A stretch of 64,000 nt of DNA. Source: Elusimicrobium simillimum (GTDB lineage Bacteria; Elusimicrobiota; Elusimicrobia; Elusimicrobiales; Elusimicrobiaceae). The position numbers and the translations under genes were made by a program. Under the pieces are notes generated by a model. It ran no database searches. It saw only the letters and a list, made by a program, of their open reading frames with translations, and was not told where the DNA came from. Position 1 is the first letter of the stretch. Every line of letters begins with the position of its first letter. The stretch lies in contig NZ_JBEVVA010000003.1 in the NCBI RefSeq assembly GCF_049639735.1, positions 558,001 to 622,000 of the forward strand. Reading direction: 5' to 3'. Of the stretch, positions 52,000 through 59,812 are shown one piece after another.

Positions 52000-53040
52000 A
52001 TGGACTTCAAATTATTTAAGAAAATAGCGGAACTGCCGGGCGTTTCAGGCAGGGAAGAAGTTGTCAGGGCTGAACTTCTTAAACTCTTCAAGACATGCGC
52101 CGACGAAGTGCGTGTTGACACTATGGGCAGCATAATAGCTTACAAAAAAGGCAAAGGCGTAAGAAAACTGCTCCTTGCCGCCCATATGGACGAAATAGGC
52201 CTAATGGTTAATCATATAGACGACGGTGGGTTCCTGCGCTTTATAACAATAGGCGGCATAGACCCCAGGACGCTTATGGCCCAAAGGGTGACAGTCCACA
52301 CAGCTAAAGGCCCCGTAACGGGCGTTATAGGCACCAAGCCCGTGCATTTGCTTGATGCCGGGGAAGCCGCCAAAGCTATCAGCCTTAAAAACCTTTTTAT
52401 AGATATAGGCATGCCGGCCGATAAGGCCCGCGCCTTGGTATCAGTCGGCGACACGGTATCATTAGAGCGCGCCGCCGTAGAGTTTGGCGATGGCTTTATA
52501 AACTCCAAGTCCATAGACGACCGTGTAGGTGTTTACATATTATATGAAGCGCTTAACAGGGTTAAAAAATTTGACTGCGATATTTACGCCGCTATTAACG
52601 TGCAGGAAGAGGTGGGCCTCAGAGGGGCGGTAACATCCACCTATGGTATAGACCCTGACATCGGCCTGGTGGTAGACGCTACCGCCGCCAATGACCTGCC
52701 CGCCACACCCCCGCAGGAATTTAACTGCCAGGTTGGTAAAGGCGTAGCTATTACTATTATAGACTCTTCTACAATCGCCAACCCGCAAATAGTTAAAACG
52801 CTTACGGCCTTAGCTAAAAAAAGGGATATCAGGCACCAGTTTAAAATTTCCGCCAAGGGCGGCAACGACGCGGGCGCCATACATAAAACCAAAAGCGGCG
52901 TACCCACGGGCATACTTTCACTGCCGGCCCGCTACATTCATTCCAGTATAGAAACCTCCTCAAAGGCGGACATTGACGCGGCCATAGACCTTACGGTAGC
53001 GTTTATTGAGGAATGCTGCAAACACAGCTTTGATTTTTAA
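52000..53040 (+). CDS. M42-family metallopeptidase (glutamyl/endoglucanase-type aminopeptidase)
   Basis: 346 residues, a cytoplasmic dodecameric aminopeptidase family with two metals. LLAAHMDEIGLMV (near 60-72) carries the first ligand, SKSIDDRVGVYILYEAL the bridging aspartate, NVQEEVGLRGA the catalytic Glu and metal Glu, and LVVDATAANDLP the next aspartate. GGNDAGAIHKTKSGVPTG and PARYIHSSIE close the site. I chose the ATG at 52000 (MDFKLFKKIAELPGVSG), the usual start of the family, over an upstream in-frame codon. Transketolase follows 20 bases later. Confidence 0.92.
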   Translation: MDFKLFKKIAELPGVSGREEVVRAELLKLFKTCADEVRVDTMGSIIAYKKGKGVRKLLLAAHMDEIGLMVNHIDDGGFLRFITIGGIDPRTLMAQRVTVHTAKGPVTGVIGTKPVHLLDAGEAAKAISLKNLFIDIGMPADKARALVSVGDTVSLERAAVEFGDGFINSKSIDDRVGVYILYEALNRVKKFDCDIYAAINVQEEVGLRGAVTSTYGIDPDIGLVVDATAANDLPATPPQEFNCQVGKGVAITIIDSSTIANPQIVKTLTALAKKRDIRHQFKISAKGGNDAGAIHKTKSGVPTGILSLPARYIHSSIETSSKADIDAAIDLTVAFIEECCKHSFDF

Positions 53041-53060
53041 TTAAATTGAGAGGACATTAA

Positions 53061-55391
53061 ATGGAAAATCTAATTTTAGGCAAAAAAAGAGGCAAGTACT
53101 TTAACGCGGGCAGCGGTGACGTAACGGCAACCTACCAAATGCCCAAAGAAGAAAAAGCTAATTTTGAAAAGTTTGATGTCATGTACCGCAGCCTTTGCGC
53201 TATTTTATATAACTTCGCACCGCTCTCGGGTCACCCGGGGGGCAGTATATCATCAGGCAGGTTTGTGCAAAACCTTATATATAATGAACTTGCCTACACT
53301 CTCTCTCAGCCACATGATAATAAGGCTGATATAATTTCCTACGCCGCCGGGCACAAGGCGCTTGGCCTTTACGCCATGTGGGCGTTACGCAATGAGTGCG
53401 TTGCTCAGTCCAACCCCAAACTTTTAGCTAAAGAAATTAAAGACCAAATGAGGTTAGAAGACCTGCTTGGCTTTAGGCGTAACAAAATAACACCTACAAA
53501 ATATTTTAAACAGTTTAACTCCAAACCGCTTGGCGGCCACCCGGAACCTTTGGTACCGTTTGTTAAAACCAGCACCGGCGCAAGCGGCGTGGGCATGGGC
53601 AGCGCTATAGGTATGGGCTTTGGCGCGGCGGACGCTTACCACAAAAATACCCCTATGGTACATATAGTTGAGGGGGAAGGAGGCTTGACGGCGGGCAGAT
53701 GCAGTGAAGCTATTGCCATGGCGGCCACGGCTAATTTGGATAACGTGGTTGTCCACCTTGACTGGAACCAGGCTTCTATAGATTCCAACAACGTAACCTC
53801 AGACGGCAGCAAGCCAGGCGACTATGTACAGTGGACGCCTGTTGAACTTTTTTATATAAACGACTGGAACGTTGTTTTTGTGCCCGAGGGGCATAATTAC
53901 GAGCAAATTTACGCAGCGCAAAAACTGGCCTTTAACATTAAAAACGGCCAGCCTACCGCCATCGTATACCGCACTGTAAAAGGGTGGAAGTACGGGTTGG
54001 AGGGTAAAAGCTCGCACGGATCGGGCCACAAGTTTTGCTCGCCTGAGTTTTACCATACATTGCAGGAATTTGAAACTGTTTTTGGCGTTAAAATGCCGCA
54101 TTTCTGCGGTGAGCAAAACGCGCAGGGCGTGGAAGACTGTTTTTGGAACTGCTTAGAAGCTTTCCGCGCCGCGCTTAAAGCGCACCCGGACGTGGCCGAG
54201 TTTATTTCCGCTAAAGTGGCTGACGGCGCCGAGAGATTAAAACTTAAAAACCCCGTTGCCAGCCCGTGGCTTGGCAATGTTGAAAAAATTTATAAGTACG
54301 ATTACAAAGCCCCGCCTAAAGAATTTGTGTTTGAGCCCGGCAAAGGCTATACATTAAGGGGGGCGCTTGGCGATGTGCTTGGCTACCTTAACAAAGATAC
54401 CGGCGGCACAATTTTGGTAGGCTCGGCCGATTTGTACGGCTCAACCAACGCGGGCAACGTGTCCAAACCTTTCCCGGCTGGTTTTTACAGCAAAGTTTCT
54501 AACCCCGAAAGCAGAACGGTAGCGGACGGCGGTATTTGCGAGGACGCGCTTAACGCCGTAGCCACGGGTATTTCCGCCTATGGTTCGCACTTGGGTTTGG
54601 CCGCTTCCTACGCGGCGTTTGCCAGCTTTGGCCATGTGGCCATGCGCTTACACGCTATTGGGCAGGAATCTAAACACGACGCTTTTGGCGAACCGCTTAA
54701 TACAGTCATCATGTTTAACGGCCACGCCGGTGTACCTACAGGTGAGGACGGGCCTACACATGCTGACCCGCAGTCTCTGCAGCTTTTACAGCAAAACTTC
54801 CCAAAAGGGTTGGCCATATGCCTGACGCCTTTTGAAGTGGACGAGGTTTGGCCGCTGGTTACCTACGCCCTTAACAAACGCCCGGCGGTATTGGCGCCGT
54901 TTGTTATAAGGCCCAGCGACAAGTTTATAGACCGCGCCGCGCTTAACTTTGGCCCCGCTGAATCGGCGGTGCAGGGTATTTATAAATTGTATGGCGACGG
55001 CAAAAAGTCTGACGGTGACATTATTATACAAGGTTCCGGCGTAGCAAGAATTTTTGTAGAAGGCGTACTGCCTAAGCTGCAAGAAAAAGGCCTTAAGGTA
55101 AACGTATACTATGTTACCAGCCGCGAGCTTTTTGATTTGCTTGACGACGCTAAAAAAGAGGAAATTTTACCTTTTGCCATTAGGCAGCGCGCCATGGCGA
55201 TAACAGACTTTACTTTGCCGACTATTGCTGATCTGCTTTGCTCTGATATTGGCAAAAAGCACGCTATTTGGCCGCACAAAAACGGCAAGTACCTTGGCAG
55301 CGGCAAACCCGCTACGCTTTATAAAGAGGCGGGGCTTGACGCAGAGGGCCAAATATCTGCTATACTATCTTACATAAGTGAGATAAAATAG
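53061..55391 (+). CDS. tkt: Transketolase
   Basis: 776 residues, longer than the usual 620-680. TPP enzyme moving two-carbon units in the pentose phosphate pathway. SGHPGGSISSGRFVQN is the N-terminal histidine motif. VEGEGGLTAGRCSEAIAMA through LDWNQASID is the TPP/metal motif (GEG instead of the common GDG). GVPTGEDGPTHADPQSLQLL is the pyrimidine-domain signature with the catalytic glutamate region. The C-terminal domain is complete. GAGAGGA precedes the ATG; it is linked to the M42 gene. The extra length lies mainly in the N- and mid-domain insertions. Confidence 0.92.
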   Translation: MENLILGKKRGKYFNAGSGDVTATYQMPKEEKANFEKFDVMYRSLCAILYNFAPLSGHPGGSISSGRFVQNLIYNELAYTLSQPHDNKADIISYAAGHKALGLYAMWALRNECVAQSNPKLLAKEIKDQMRLEDLLGFRRNKITPTKYFKQFNSKPLGGHPEPLVPFVKTSTGASGVGMGSAIGMGFGAADAYHKNTPMVHIVEGEGGLTAGRCSEAIAMAATANLDNVVVHLDWNQASIDSNNVTSDGSKPGDYVQWTPVELFYINDWNVVFVPEGHNYEQIYAAQKLAFNIKNGQPTAIVYRTVKGWKYGLEGKSSHGSGHKFCSPEFYHTLQEFETVFGVKMPHFCGEQNAQGVEDCFWNCLEAFRAALKAHPDVAEFISAKVADGAERLKLKNPVASPWLGNVEKIYKYDYKAPPKEFVFEPGKGYTLRGALGDVLGYLNKDTGGTILVGSADLYGSTNAGNVSKPFPAGFYSKVSNPESRTVADGGICEDALNAVATGISAYGSHLGLAASYAAFASFGHVAMRLHAIGQESKHDAFGEPLNTVIMFNGHAGVPTGEDGPTHADPQSLQLLQQNFPKGLAICLTPFEVDEVWPLVTYALNKRPAVLAPFVIRPSDKFIDRAALNFGPAESAVQGIYKLYGDGKKSDGDIIIQGSGVARIFVEGVLPKLQEKGLKVNVYYVTSRELFDLLDDAKKEEILPFAIRQRAMAITDFTLPTIADLLCSDIGKKHAIWPHKNGKYLGSGKPATLYKEAGLDAEGQISAILSYISEIK

Positions 55392-55433
55392 GACATTTTA
55401 AGAATAAAAACAACAGTAAGTGAGAGGTGTGAA

Positions 55434-55862
55434 ATGGCTGAAGAAAAACCATATTTAACAGGCAGAACATATATTTTCAGGTTACCTAAAGGAAAAGATT
55501 TATTAGACTCTATTACTTCTTTTTGCCATGATAATCAAATAAAATGCGGTGTTATAAACGGCGTGGGCGCGGTAGAAAACGCTACGCTCAGCCACTATGA
55601 CCAAGCCAAAAAGAAATACGACAAAGTAACCGTAAGCGAACCGTGCGAAATTATTTCTTTGGTAGGCAACGTCAGTATTAAAGATAACAGACCGTTTATC
55701 AACGCTAACATGCTTTTATCTGATAAAGCCGGCAACCTTAAAGGCGGCCGCCTTACCATAGGTACCAAAATCTTTACCGCCGAAATGTTTATACAAGAAC
55801 TTGTAGGCGAACCAAAGGTAAGAAAAGAAGACAAAGTAACCAAATTACAACTTTGGGTGTAA
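55434..55862 (+). CDS. DUF296/PPC-domain protein
   Basis: 142 residues, single PPC (plant and prokaryote conserved) domain. GRTYIFRLPKGKDLLDSITS, CGVINGVGAVENATLSHYD and ISLVGNVSIKDNRPFINANM with GGRLTIGTKIFTAEMFI are the family blocks. In plants the domain works with AT-hook proteins; bacterial ones are trimers of unclear role. A GTGAGAGGTG site precedes ATG, 42 bases after transketolase, so it may be the end of the M42-tkt transcript. Confidence 0.88.
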   Translation: MAEEKPYLTGRTYIFRLPKGKDLLDSITSFCHDNQIKCGVINGVGAVENATLSHYDQAKKKYDKVTVSEPCEIISLVGNVSIKDNRPFINANMLLSDKAGNLKGGRLTIGTKIFTAEMFIQELVGEPKVRKEDKVTKLQLWV

Positions 55863-55870
55863 ACAAATAT

Positions 55871-55908
55871 AAAAAAGCGGCCCTCGAAAATTCGAGGGCC
55901 GCTTTTTT
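55871..55908. terminator. Terminator after the DUF296 gene
   Basis: An 18-base perfect stem (AAAAAAGCGGCCCTCGAA and complement) with a 2-base loop and T tracts both ways. A second hairpin GCCCTTGTC/GACAAGGGC follows at 55911-55933. Confidence 0.9.
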
Positions 55909-55959
55909 ATGCCCTTGTCTTTCAGACAAGGGCTCCCCAAGCTTTTGGGCGCTTTTTCA

Positions 55960-56041
55960 TTTTTTGCTTTGCAAAAAATAATTTTAGACTTTTTTGACTT
56001 TGTCAAAAATACAACGTGTCTAAAATTACCTTATTAATACG
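55960..56041 (+). repeat. Dispersed multi-hairpin element A, copy 3
   Basis: Hairpin 1 is TTTTTTGC/GCAAAAAA with loop TTT (55960-55978). Nested hairpin 2 has outer arms AATTTTAGAC/GTCTAAAATT (55980-55989, 56018-56027) and inner arms TTTTTGAC/GTCAAAAA, loop TTT. The tail CTTATTAATACG is at 56030-56041, then a small GCAA/TTGC hairpin. Every arm pairs perfectly. Confidence 0.75.
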
Positions 56042-56054
56042 TTCGCAAGGCTTT

Positions 56055-56125
56055 GCTCTCTTTTTATTTGACGCGCCCCGTCCGCCTACGGCTCCTCGCG
56101 CAAGTGCGCCAAACAAAATAAAAAT
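56055..56125 (+). repeat. Degenerate hairpin element B, copy 3
   Basis: TTTTTATTTG and CAAACAAAATAAAAA flank a GC-rich loop (GTCCGCCTACGGCTCCTCGC). The layout and position after element A match copy 2 at 63.8 kb, but the loop is shorter and the conserved ATATC motifs are lost. Confidence 0.4.
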
Positions 56126-56137
56126 GAAAAATCACTC

Positions 56138-56206
56138 CAAAATCTTGGGGCCCCTGTACGCAGCCTATCAAAACTAATCTCAAATCTTCGGGGCCCCTTT
56201 AAGCAG
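56138..56206. repeat. Short direct repeat
   Basis: CAAAATCTTGGGGCCCCTGT (from 56138) and CAAATCTTCGGGGCCCCTTT (from 56181) form two copies about 43 bases apart, each centred on GGGGCCCC and ending in a CAG-like sequence. Confidence 0.5.
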
Positions 56207-56246
56207 GTTTAAAAAAATCCTGTGAAATTCACTCTAAGGCACCTAT

Positions 56247-56390
56247 CGTATTTCCTCTCTCTTGTTGGATGAAAAGAAAGGTAAGCCTGCCGAGCGTGTC
56301 AATAAATCCATCCTCTCCCTTGTTGGATGGGAGAGGAAGTTTTGCCACGCTGTTTGCTGCGTAGCTGCTGTGGCAAAGCAGGTGAGGGTG
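56247..56390. mobile_element. MITE-like element, copy 2 (partial)
   Basis: Contains CGTATTTCCTCTCTCTTGTT, then ATCCTCTCCCTTGTTGGATG, then a hairpin TTTGCCAC/GTGGCAAA (56341-56348, 56370-56377) and GCAGGTGAGGGTG. The same order occurs in copy 1, where the hairpin arm is TTTTTTGC/GCAAAAAA. The rest of the gap to 56512 shows no gene or clear structure. Confidence 0.55.
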
Positions 56391-56512
56391 GCTAAAGTAG
56401 GGACAGTATGTAATACATTTACAAACGCTTTCTAATACTTTAAACTTCTGCTGTAAAGCTTGTCCCATATTTAATTATAATTGAATGGTTAACTATTTCC
56501 TAGTAAACATGT

Positions 56513-56518
56513 TATAAT
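56513..56518 (+). promoter_or_regulatory. -10 box of a likely leaderless promoter
   Basis: A perfect TATAAT followed by 6 bases (ATTGGT) and the ATG of the SGNH lipoprotein gene. No ribosome site lies between. No consensus -35 is evident. Confidence 0.45.
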
Positions 56519-56524
56519 ATTGGT

Positions 56525-57136
56525 ATGAAAAAAATTATTGTTTTGTTGTTTGCGGCAAGCCTGTGCGCTTGCGCCGCGCCCGCCGTTAAAAAAGAAAACG
56601 CTGTTGTTGTTCCCGGCGGGACAAGCGTGGTGTGTTTCGGGGACTCTTTGACTTACGGCAAAGGCTCCTCCGAGGGTAATTCTTACCCTGATGTTTTAGC
56701 GGGTAAAATAGATTCCCCCGTAGTTAACCTTGGCGTTAACAGCGAGACTGCCGTCCAGGCATTAAAAAGGCTGGACAGCGTTTTTGAGCATAACCCATAC
56801 ATTGTAATAATAGAGTTTGGCGGCAATGACGTGTTGCAAGGCGTGCCGTTTAACGAAACGCTAAAAGCAATTCGAACCATGGTCACCGCCACCCAGCAGC
56901 ACGGCGCGGTAGCGGTTGTGGTGGCTGTTGGCGACGCGCCGTTTATGCGTAAGTATAACGACGCCTACAAAAAAATAGCCAAAGAAACAGACTCCGTTTT
57001 TGTACCAGGTATATATGACGGCTTTTTTGACGATGACAGCCTGAAGGCGGATTATCTGCACCCCAACGACACCGGCTACGCCGTGTTCGCGCAAAGAATA
57101 TTTTATACGGTGGATAAGCTAAAGCTTTGGCGTTAA
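56525..57136 (+). CDS. SGNH/GDSL-family lipoprotein esterase
   Basis: 203 residues. The signal peptide ends in a lipobox (SLCACAAP), so the mature protein is probably a lipoprotein. VVCFGDSLTYGKGSSEGNSY has the nucleophile serine in GDSL, VNLGVNSETAV is block II, IEFGGNDVLQG block III with the oxyanion asparagine, and DYLHPNDTGYAVF carries the catalytic Asp and His. The nearest named relative is TesA (thioesterase I/arylesterase). The substrate is unknown: acyl chains or acetyl groups on glycans are possible. Confidence 0.9.
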   Translation: MKKIIVLLFAASLCACAAPAVKKENAVVVPGGTSVVCFGDSLTYGKGSSEGNSYPDVLAGKIDSPVVNLGVNSETAVQALKRLDSVFEHNPYIVIIEFGGNDVLQGVPFNETLKAIRTMVTATQQHGAVAVVVAVGDAPFMRKYNDAYKKIAKETDSVFVPGIYDGFFDDDSLKADYLHPNDTGYAVFAQRIFYTVDKLKLWR

Positions 57137-57215
57137 TTGATTAAATAACAGAGTTTGGCGGCCGTGATTTTTGTATTATGATGGTAAGGGGTAGTTACTG
57201 TTGTAAGGGGGGATT

Positions 57216-57602
57216 ATGGCTGTTATACTTTTAGTTTTGCTTTTGGCGGGGCTTTACCTGGGGGTGCAGTTTGCCTGGCCGCCCGCCGTGGCCCGTTTGC
57301 TGGGGCACAAAGATATTATTAGCCGCAGCGCCGCTATGACGCTGCCGTTGGCTGTAGCATCATTTATACTATTCGCGCTGGCAAGCAAGCTGGTGCCATA
57401 CGCAGGTCTGCTTATTGCCGGTATTTTGACGGCGGCGCTTATAGCGGGCGCGCATATGCTGGCCGTATATCTTTTTTGGCAAAGGGAAAAGAGAAAGCTT
57501 GGCTTTAAAACTTATTTAATTATTTTTACCGGGCCGCTTATTATTAATATATTTATATTTGCCATAATAATCCCGTCATTCTTCCCTGAAATGTTTATTT
57601 AA
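57216..57602 (+). CDS. Small membrane protein of unknown function
   Basis: 128 residues with four hydrophobic segments (about 1-25, 43-60, 65-90, 100-128). Not recognised. GTAAGGGGGGATT is a good ribosome site before the ATG. It lies alone between the SGNH lipoprotein gene and the GT9 gene, followed by a hairpin. Confidence 0.65.
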   Translation: MAVILLVLLLAGLYLGVQFAWPPAVARLLGHKDIISRSAAMTLPLAVASFILFALASKLVPYAGLLIAGILTAALIAGAHMLAVYLFWQREKRKLGFKTYLIIFTGPLIINIFIFAIIIPSFFPEMFI

Positions 57603-57625
57603 GATTAAAAATTATTTATGTTTTT

Positions 57626-57656
57626 AGCAGAGACGCAAGGCGCCTCTGCTTTGTTT
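57626..57656 (+). terminator. Probable terminator
   Basis: AGCAGAG pairs with CTCTGCT (57626-57632 and 57644-57650) with extra inner GC pairs, followed by TTGTTTT. A TATAAT at 57692-57697, without a good -35, may start the next gene. Confidence 0.5.
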
Positions 57657-57753
57657 TGTCTTTGTGTGTTACGTTTATGTGACATTTAATGTATAATTCT
57701 TATATATTAAATGCTTACAAAAAGTATCTTTTATGATACTTTAGGACAAAACA

Positions 57754-58827
57754 ATGAAAAGCTTATCTAAACAAAAAATGCATATACCGCTTGGCTTATT
57801 TTTGAAAAAACATACCTGTGTTAATAAAAATAAAATGTTAATTATTTGGGATGATAATATAGGCGATGTTGTTGTTATAGCAGGGTTTATAAATTATTTA
57901 AAAAAGCATAACTATGATGTATGGCTTATTGTACGTGAGGAGTTGCGGGATGTGGGCGCGGTTTTAGCCGGGGCGCAGGTAATAGGCCTAAACCCCTATT
58001 TATACCGCAACACTATAAGGTACCGTCTAAATTTTCTAAATAAAATAAGAGAAATGGGTTTTGCGGTTGCGGTAAGTTCTATTTTGCATTCTTCTGTTAA
58101 TATAGACATACTGGCAAATTGCGGGGCGCGGGTACGTTGGGCTTACAAACGCAATAACAGCTTTAAAGAAAAAATGCGTCTTAGAGCCGCTACAAATATT
58201 GTTAAATCTTTAGACTATAAAATAAACGAGCTTTTGTGCCGCAGTATTTTGGACCACTTGGCGCACTACCTTTCCGGCATTGCAGGTAAAACGGTAACAG
58301 AAGAAGAAATTATCCCCAAGCTTGATGTTCCTGCTGAAAAATATACTCCGCTTACCGAAATAAAATATTTGCTTTATTTGGCCGACGCTGGCGGGCCCTT
58401 GCGGGAATATCCGCCCCATTTGGCCTTACCCGTGCTTAAAAATTTTGCCGCGCAAAACAATCTTTCTCTGGTTGTTACCGCCGTGCGTTCAGTAGAGATT
58501 GAAGAGGATGAAAATATAATAAATCTTACAGGACGTACTGCATTAAAGGAGATGATCTCTATAATAAGCGGCGCGCAAGTGGTTGTGGGCAACGAGTCCG
58601 GCCTTACGCACCTTGCATGGATAATGGGCAAGGCGGTTATTATGTTTTACGGCGGGGGGCACAACGGCTGGTTCCGCCCGCAATGTATTACATTGTCTAA
58701 ACAAATGCCTTGTTTTACATGTGATTGGAAGTGTAAGTATGATGCCTTGCCAGCGCCGTGCATTATGGTAAATTCCTCTGAAATTAAGGCGGCCTTGCAT
58801 ATGGCTTTGCCGGAAAAAGAAAGGTAG
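57754..58827 (+). CDS. Glycosyltransferase family 9 (heptosyltransferase-like)
   Basis: 357 residues, GT-B fold. LIIWDDNIGDVVVIAGFINY is the N-terminal G-D loop. The C-terminal donor site is VVGNESGLTHLAWIMGKAVIMFY followed by GGGHNGWFRP, as in WaaC/WaaF/WaaQ. CFTCDWKCKYDALPAPC near the end is a cysteine cluster also seen in the other GT9 enzyme of this window. It probably adds an LPS core sugar. A weak AGGA site precedes the ATG. It is not in an operon with other sugar genes. Confidence 0.87.
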   Translation: MKSLSKQKMHIPLGLFLKKHTCVNKNKMLIIWDDNIGDVVVIAGFINYLKKHNYDVWLIVREELRDVGAVLAGAQVIGLNPYLYRNTIRYRLNFLNKIREMGFAVAVSSILHSSVNIDILANCGARVRWAYKRNNSFKEKMRLRAATNIVKSLDYKINELLCRSILDHLAHYLSGIAGKTVTEEEIIPKLDVPAEKYTPLTEIKYLLYLADAGGPLREYPPHLALPVLKNFAAQNNLSLVVTAVRSVEIEEDENIINLTGRTALKEMISIISGAQVVVGNESGLTHLAWIMGKAVIMFYGGGHNGWFRPQCITLSKQMPCFTCDWKCKYDALPAPCIMVNSSEIKAALHMALPEKER

Positions 58828-58904
58828 GCAAAGCATTTAAAGCGAGTGTTTTTATTTTAGTAAATGCTATAATTTAAAATATTAAAATAAAGAGAGCGTG
58901 CTTA

Positions 58905-59804
58905 ATGCAAGAAACAAACTTTAAAAGCGGCTTTGCCGTAATGGCCGGGCTGCCCAATGCCGGGAAATCAACTTTACTTAACGCGTTTGCGGGCGGGCTG
59001 CTGTCCGCTATATCGCCCAAACCGCAAACCACCAGGCAAAATATTTTAGCCGTTAGCGAGGGCGAAAACTACCAAATTATTTTTGTGGACACCCCCGGAT
59101 TTTTAGAGGCTAAATATAAATTACAGCATACTATGTCTAACGCGCTAAGGCAGGCTGTGGACGAAGACGCCGACATTATACTCTTTGTTTTTGACCCTAC
59201 GCAAAACTATTCGCTGCACACAAAAGTAATAAACAAAATTAAAGACGCCGCGTGCCCGATACTCCTGGTTATAAACAAAATTGACACGCAAACCAAAGAA
59301 GCGCTGGCGGAATTTGAAGAAAAAATAAAAAAAGATTTGCCCGCGGTTAAGCAAACATTTTTTATCTCGGCCAAAAAGGCCGAGGGCGTAACCGAGCTTA
59401 AAAACACCGTAGTAGATTTGTTGCCCAACAACCCGCCATATTTTCCCGAGGGGCAGTGGACGGACAGGTGGGAAAGGTTTTACGTGGCCGAGTTTATTAG
59501 AGAGCAAATTTTTATGCTGTATGATAAAGAAGTGCCGTATTCAACATACGTTGAAGTGGAAAAGTTTACAGAAGACCTTGGCGACAAAAACTTTATACAC
59601 GCCAAAATATATGTTGAGCGCGAGTCTCAAAAGCCCATTATAATAGGCAAAGGCGGCAAAGCTATCGGCGAACTGAGAAAAGCCGCGCAAGCCAGAATAC
59701 AGGAATTTTTGGGCCGCAAATACCGCCTGGAGCTTGAAGTTGACGTGGCTGAAGGCTGGCGTGAAAACGGCAAGATGTTAAAGAAATTCGGCTACACCGA
59801 CTAA
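58905..59804 (+). CDS. era: GTPase Era
   Basis: 299 residues. Ribosome-assembly GTPase that binds the 3' end of 16S rRNA. G1 is AGLPNAGKSTLLNA, G2 near TTRQNILAV, G3 DTPGFLEAK and G4 VINKID. The KH domain in the last third has ESQKPIIIGKGGKAIGELRK and YRLELEVDVAEGWRENG. AAAGAGAG precedes the ATG and a TATAAT at 58868-58873 may drive it. It converges with the NHL gene, with 8 bases between stops. Confidence 0.94.
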   Translation: MQETNFKSGFAVMAGLPNAGKSTLLNAFAGGLLSAISPKPQTTRQNILAVSEGENYQIIFVDTPGFLEAKYKLQHTMSNALRQAVDEDADIILFVFDPTQNYSLHTKVINKIKDAACPILLVINKIDTQTKEALAEFEEKIKKDLPAVKQTFFISAKKAEGVTELKNTVVDLLPNNPPYFPEGQWTDRWERFYVAEFIREQIFMLYDKEVPYSTYVEVEKFTEDLGDKNFIHAKIYVERESQKPIIIGKGGKAIGELRKAAQARIQEFLGRKYRLELEVDVAEGWRENGKMLKKFGYTD

Positions 59805-59812
59805 ATTTTGGA

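Noticed and set aside
56138..56206. CRISPR-like repeats
   Set aside because: Only two units of imperfect identity with one 17-base spacer-like gap and no cas genes.
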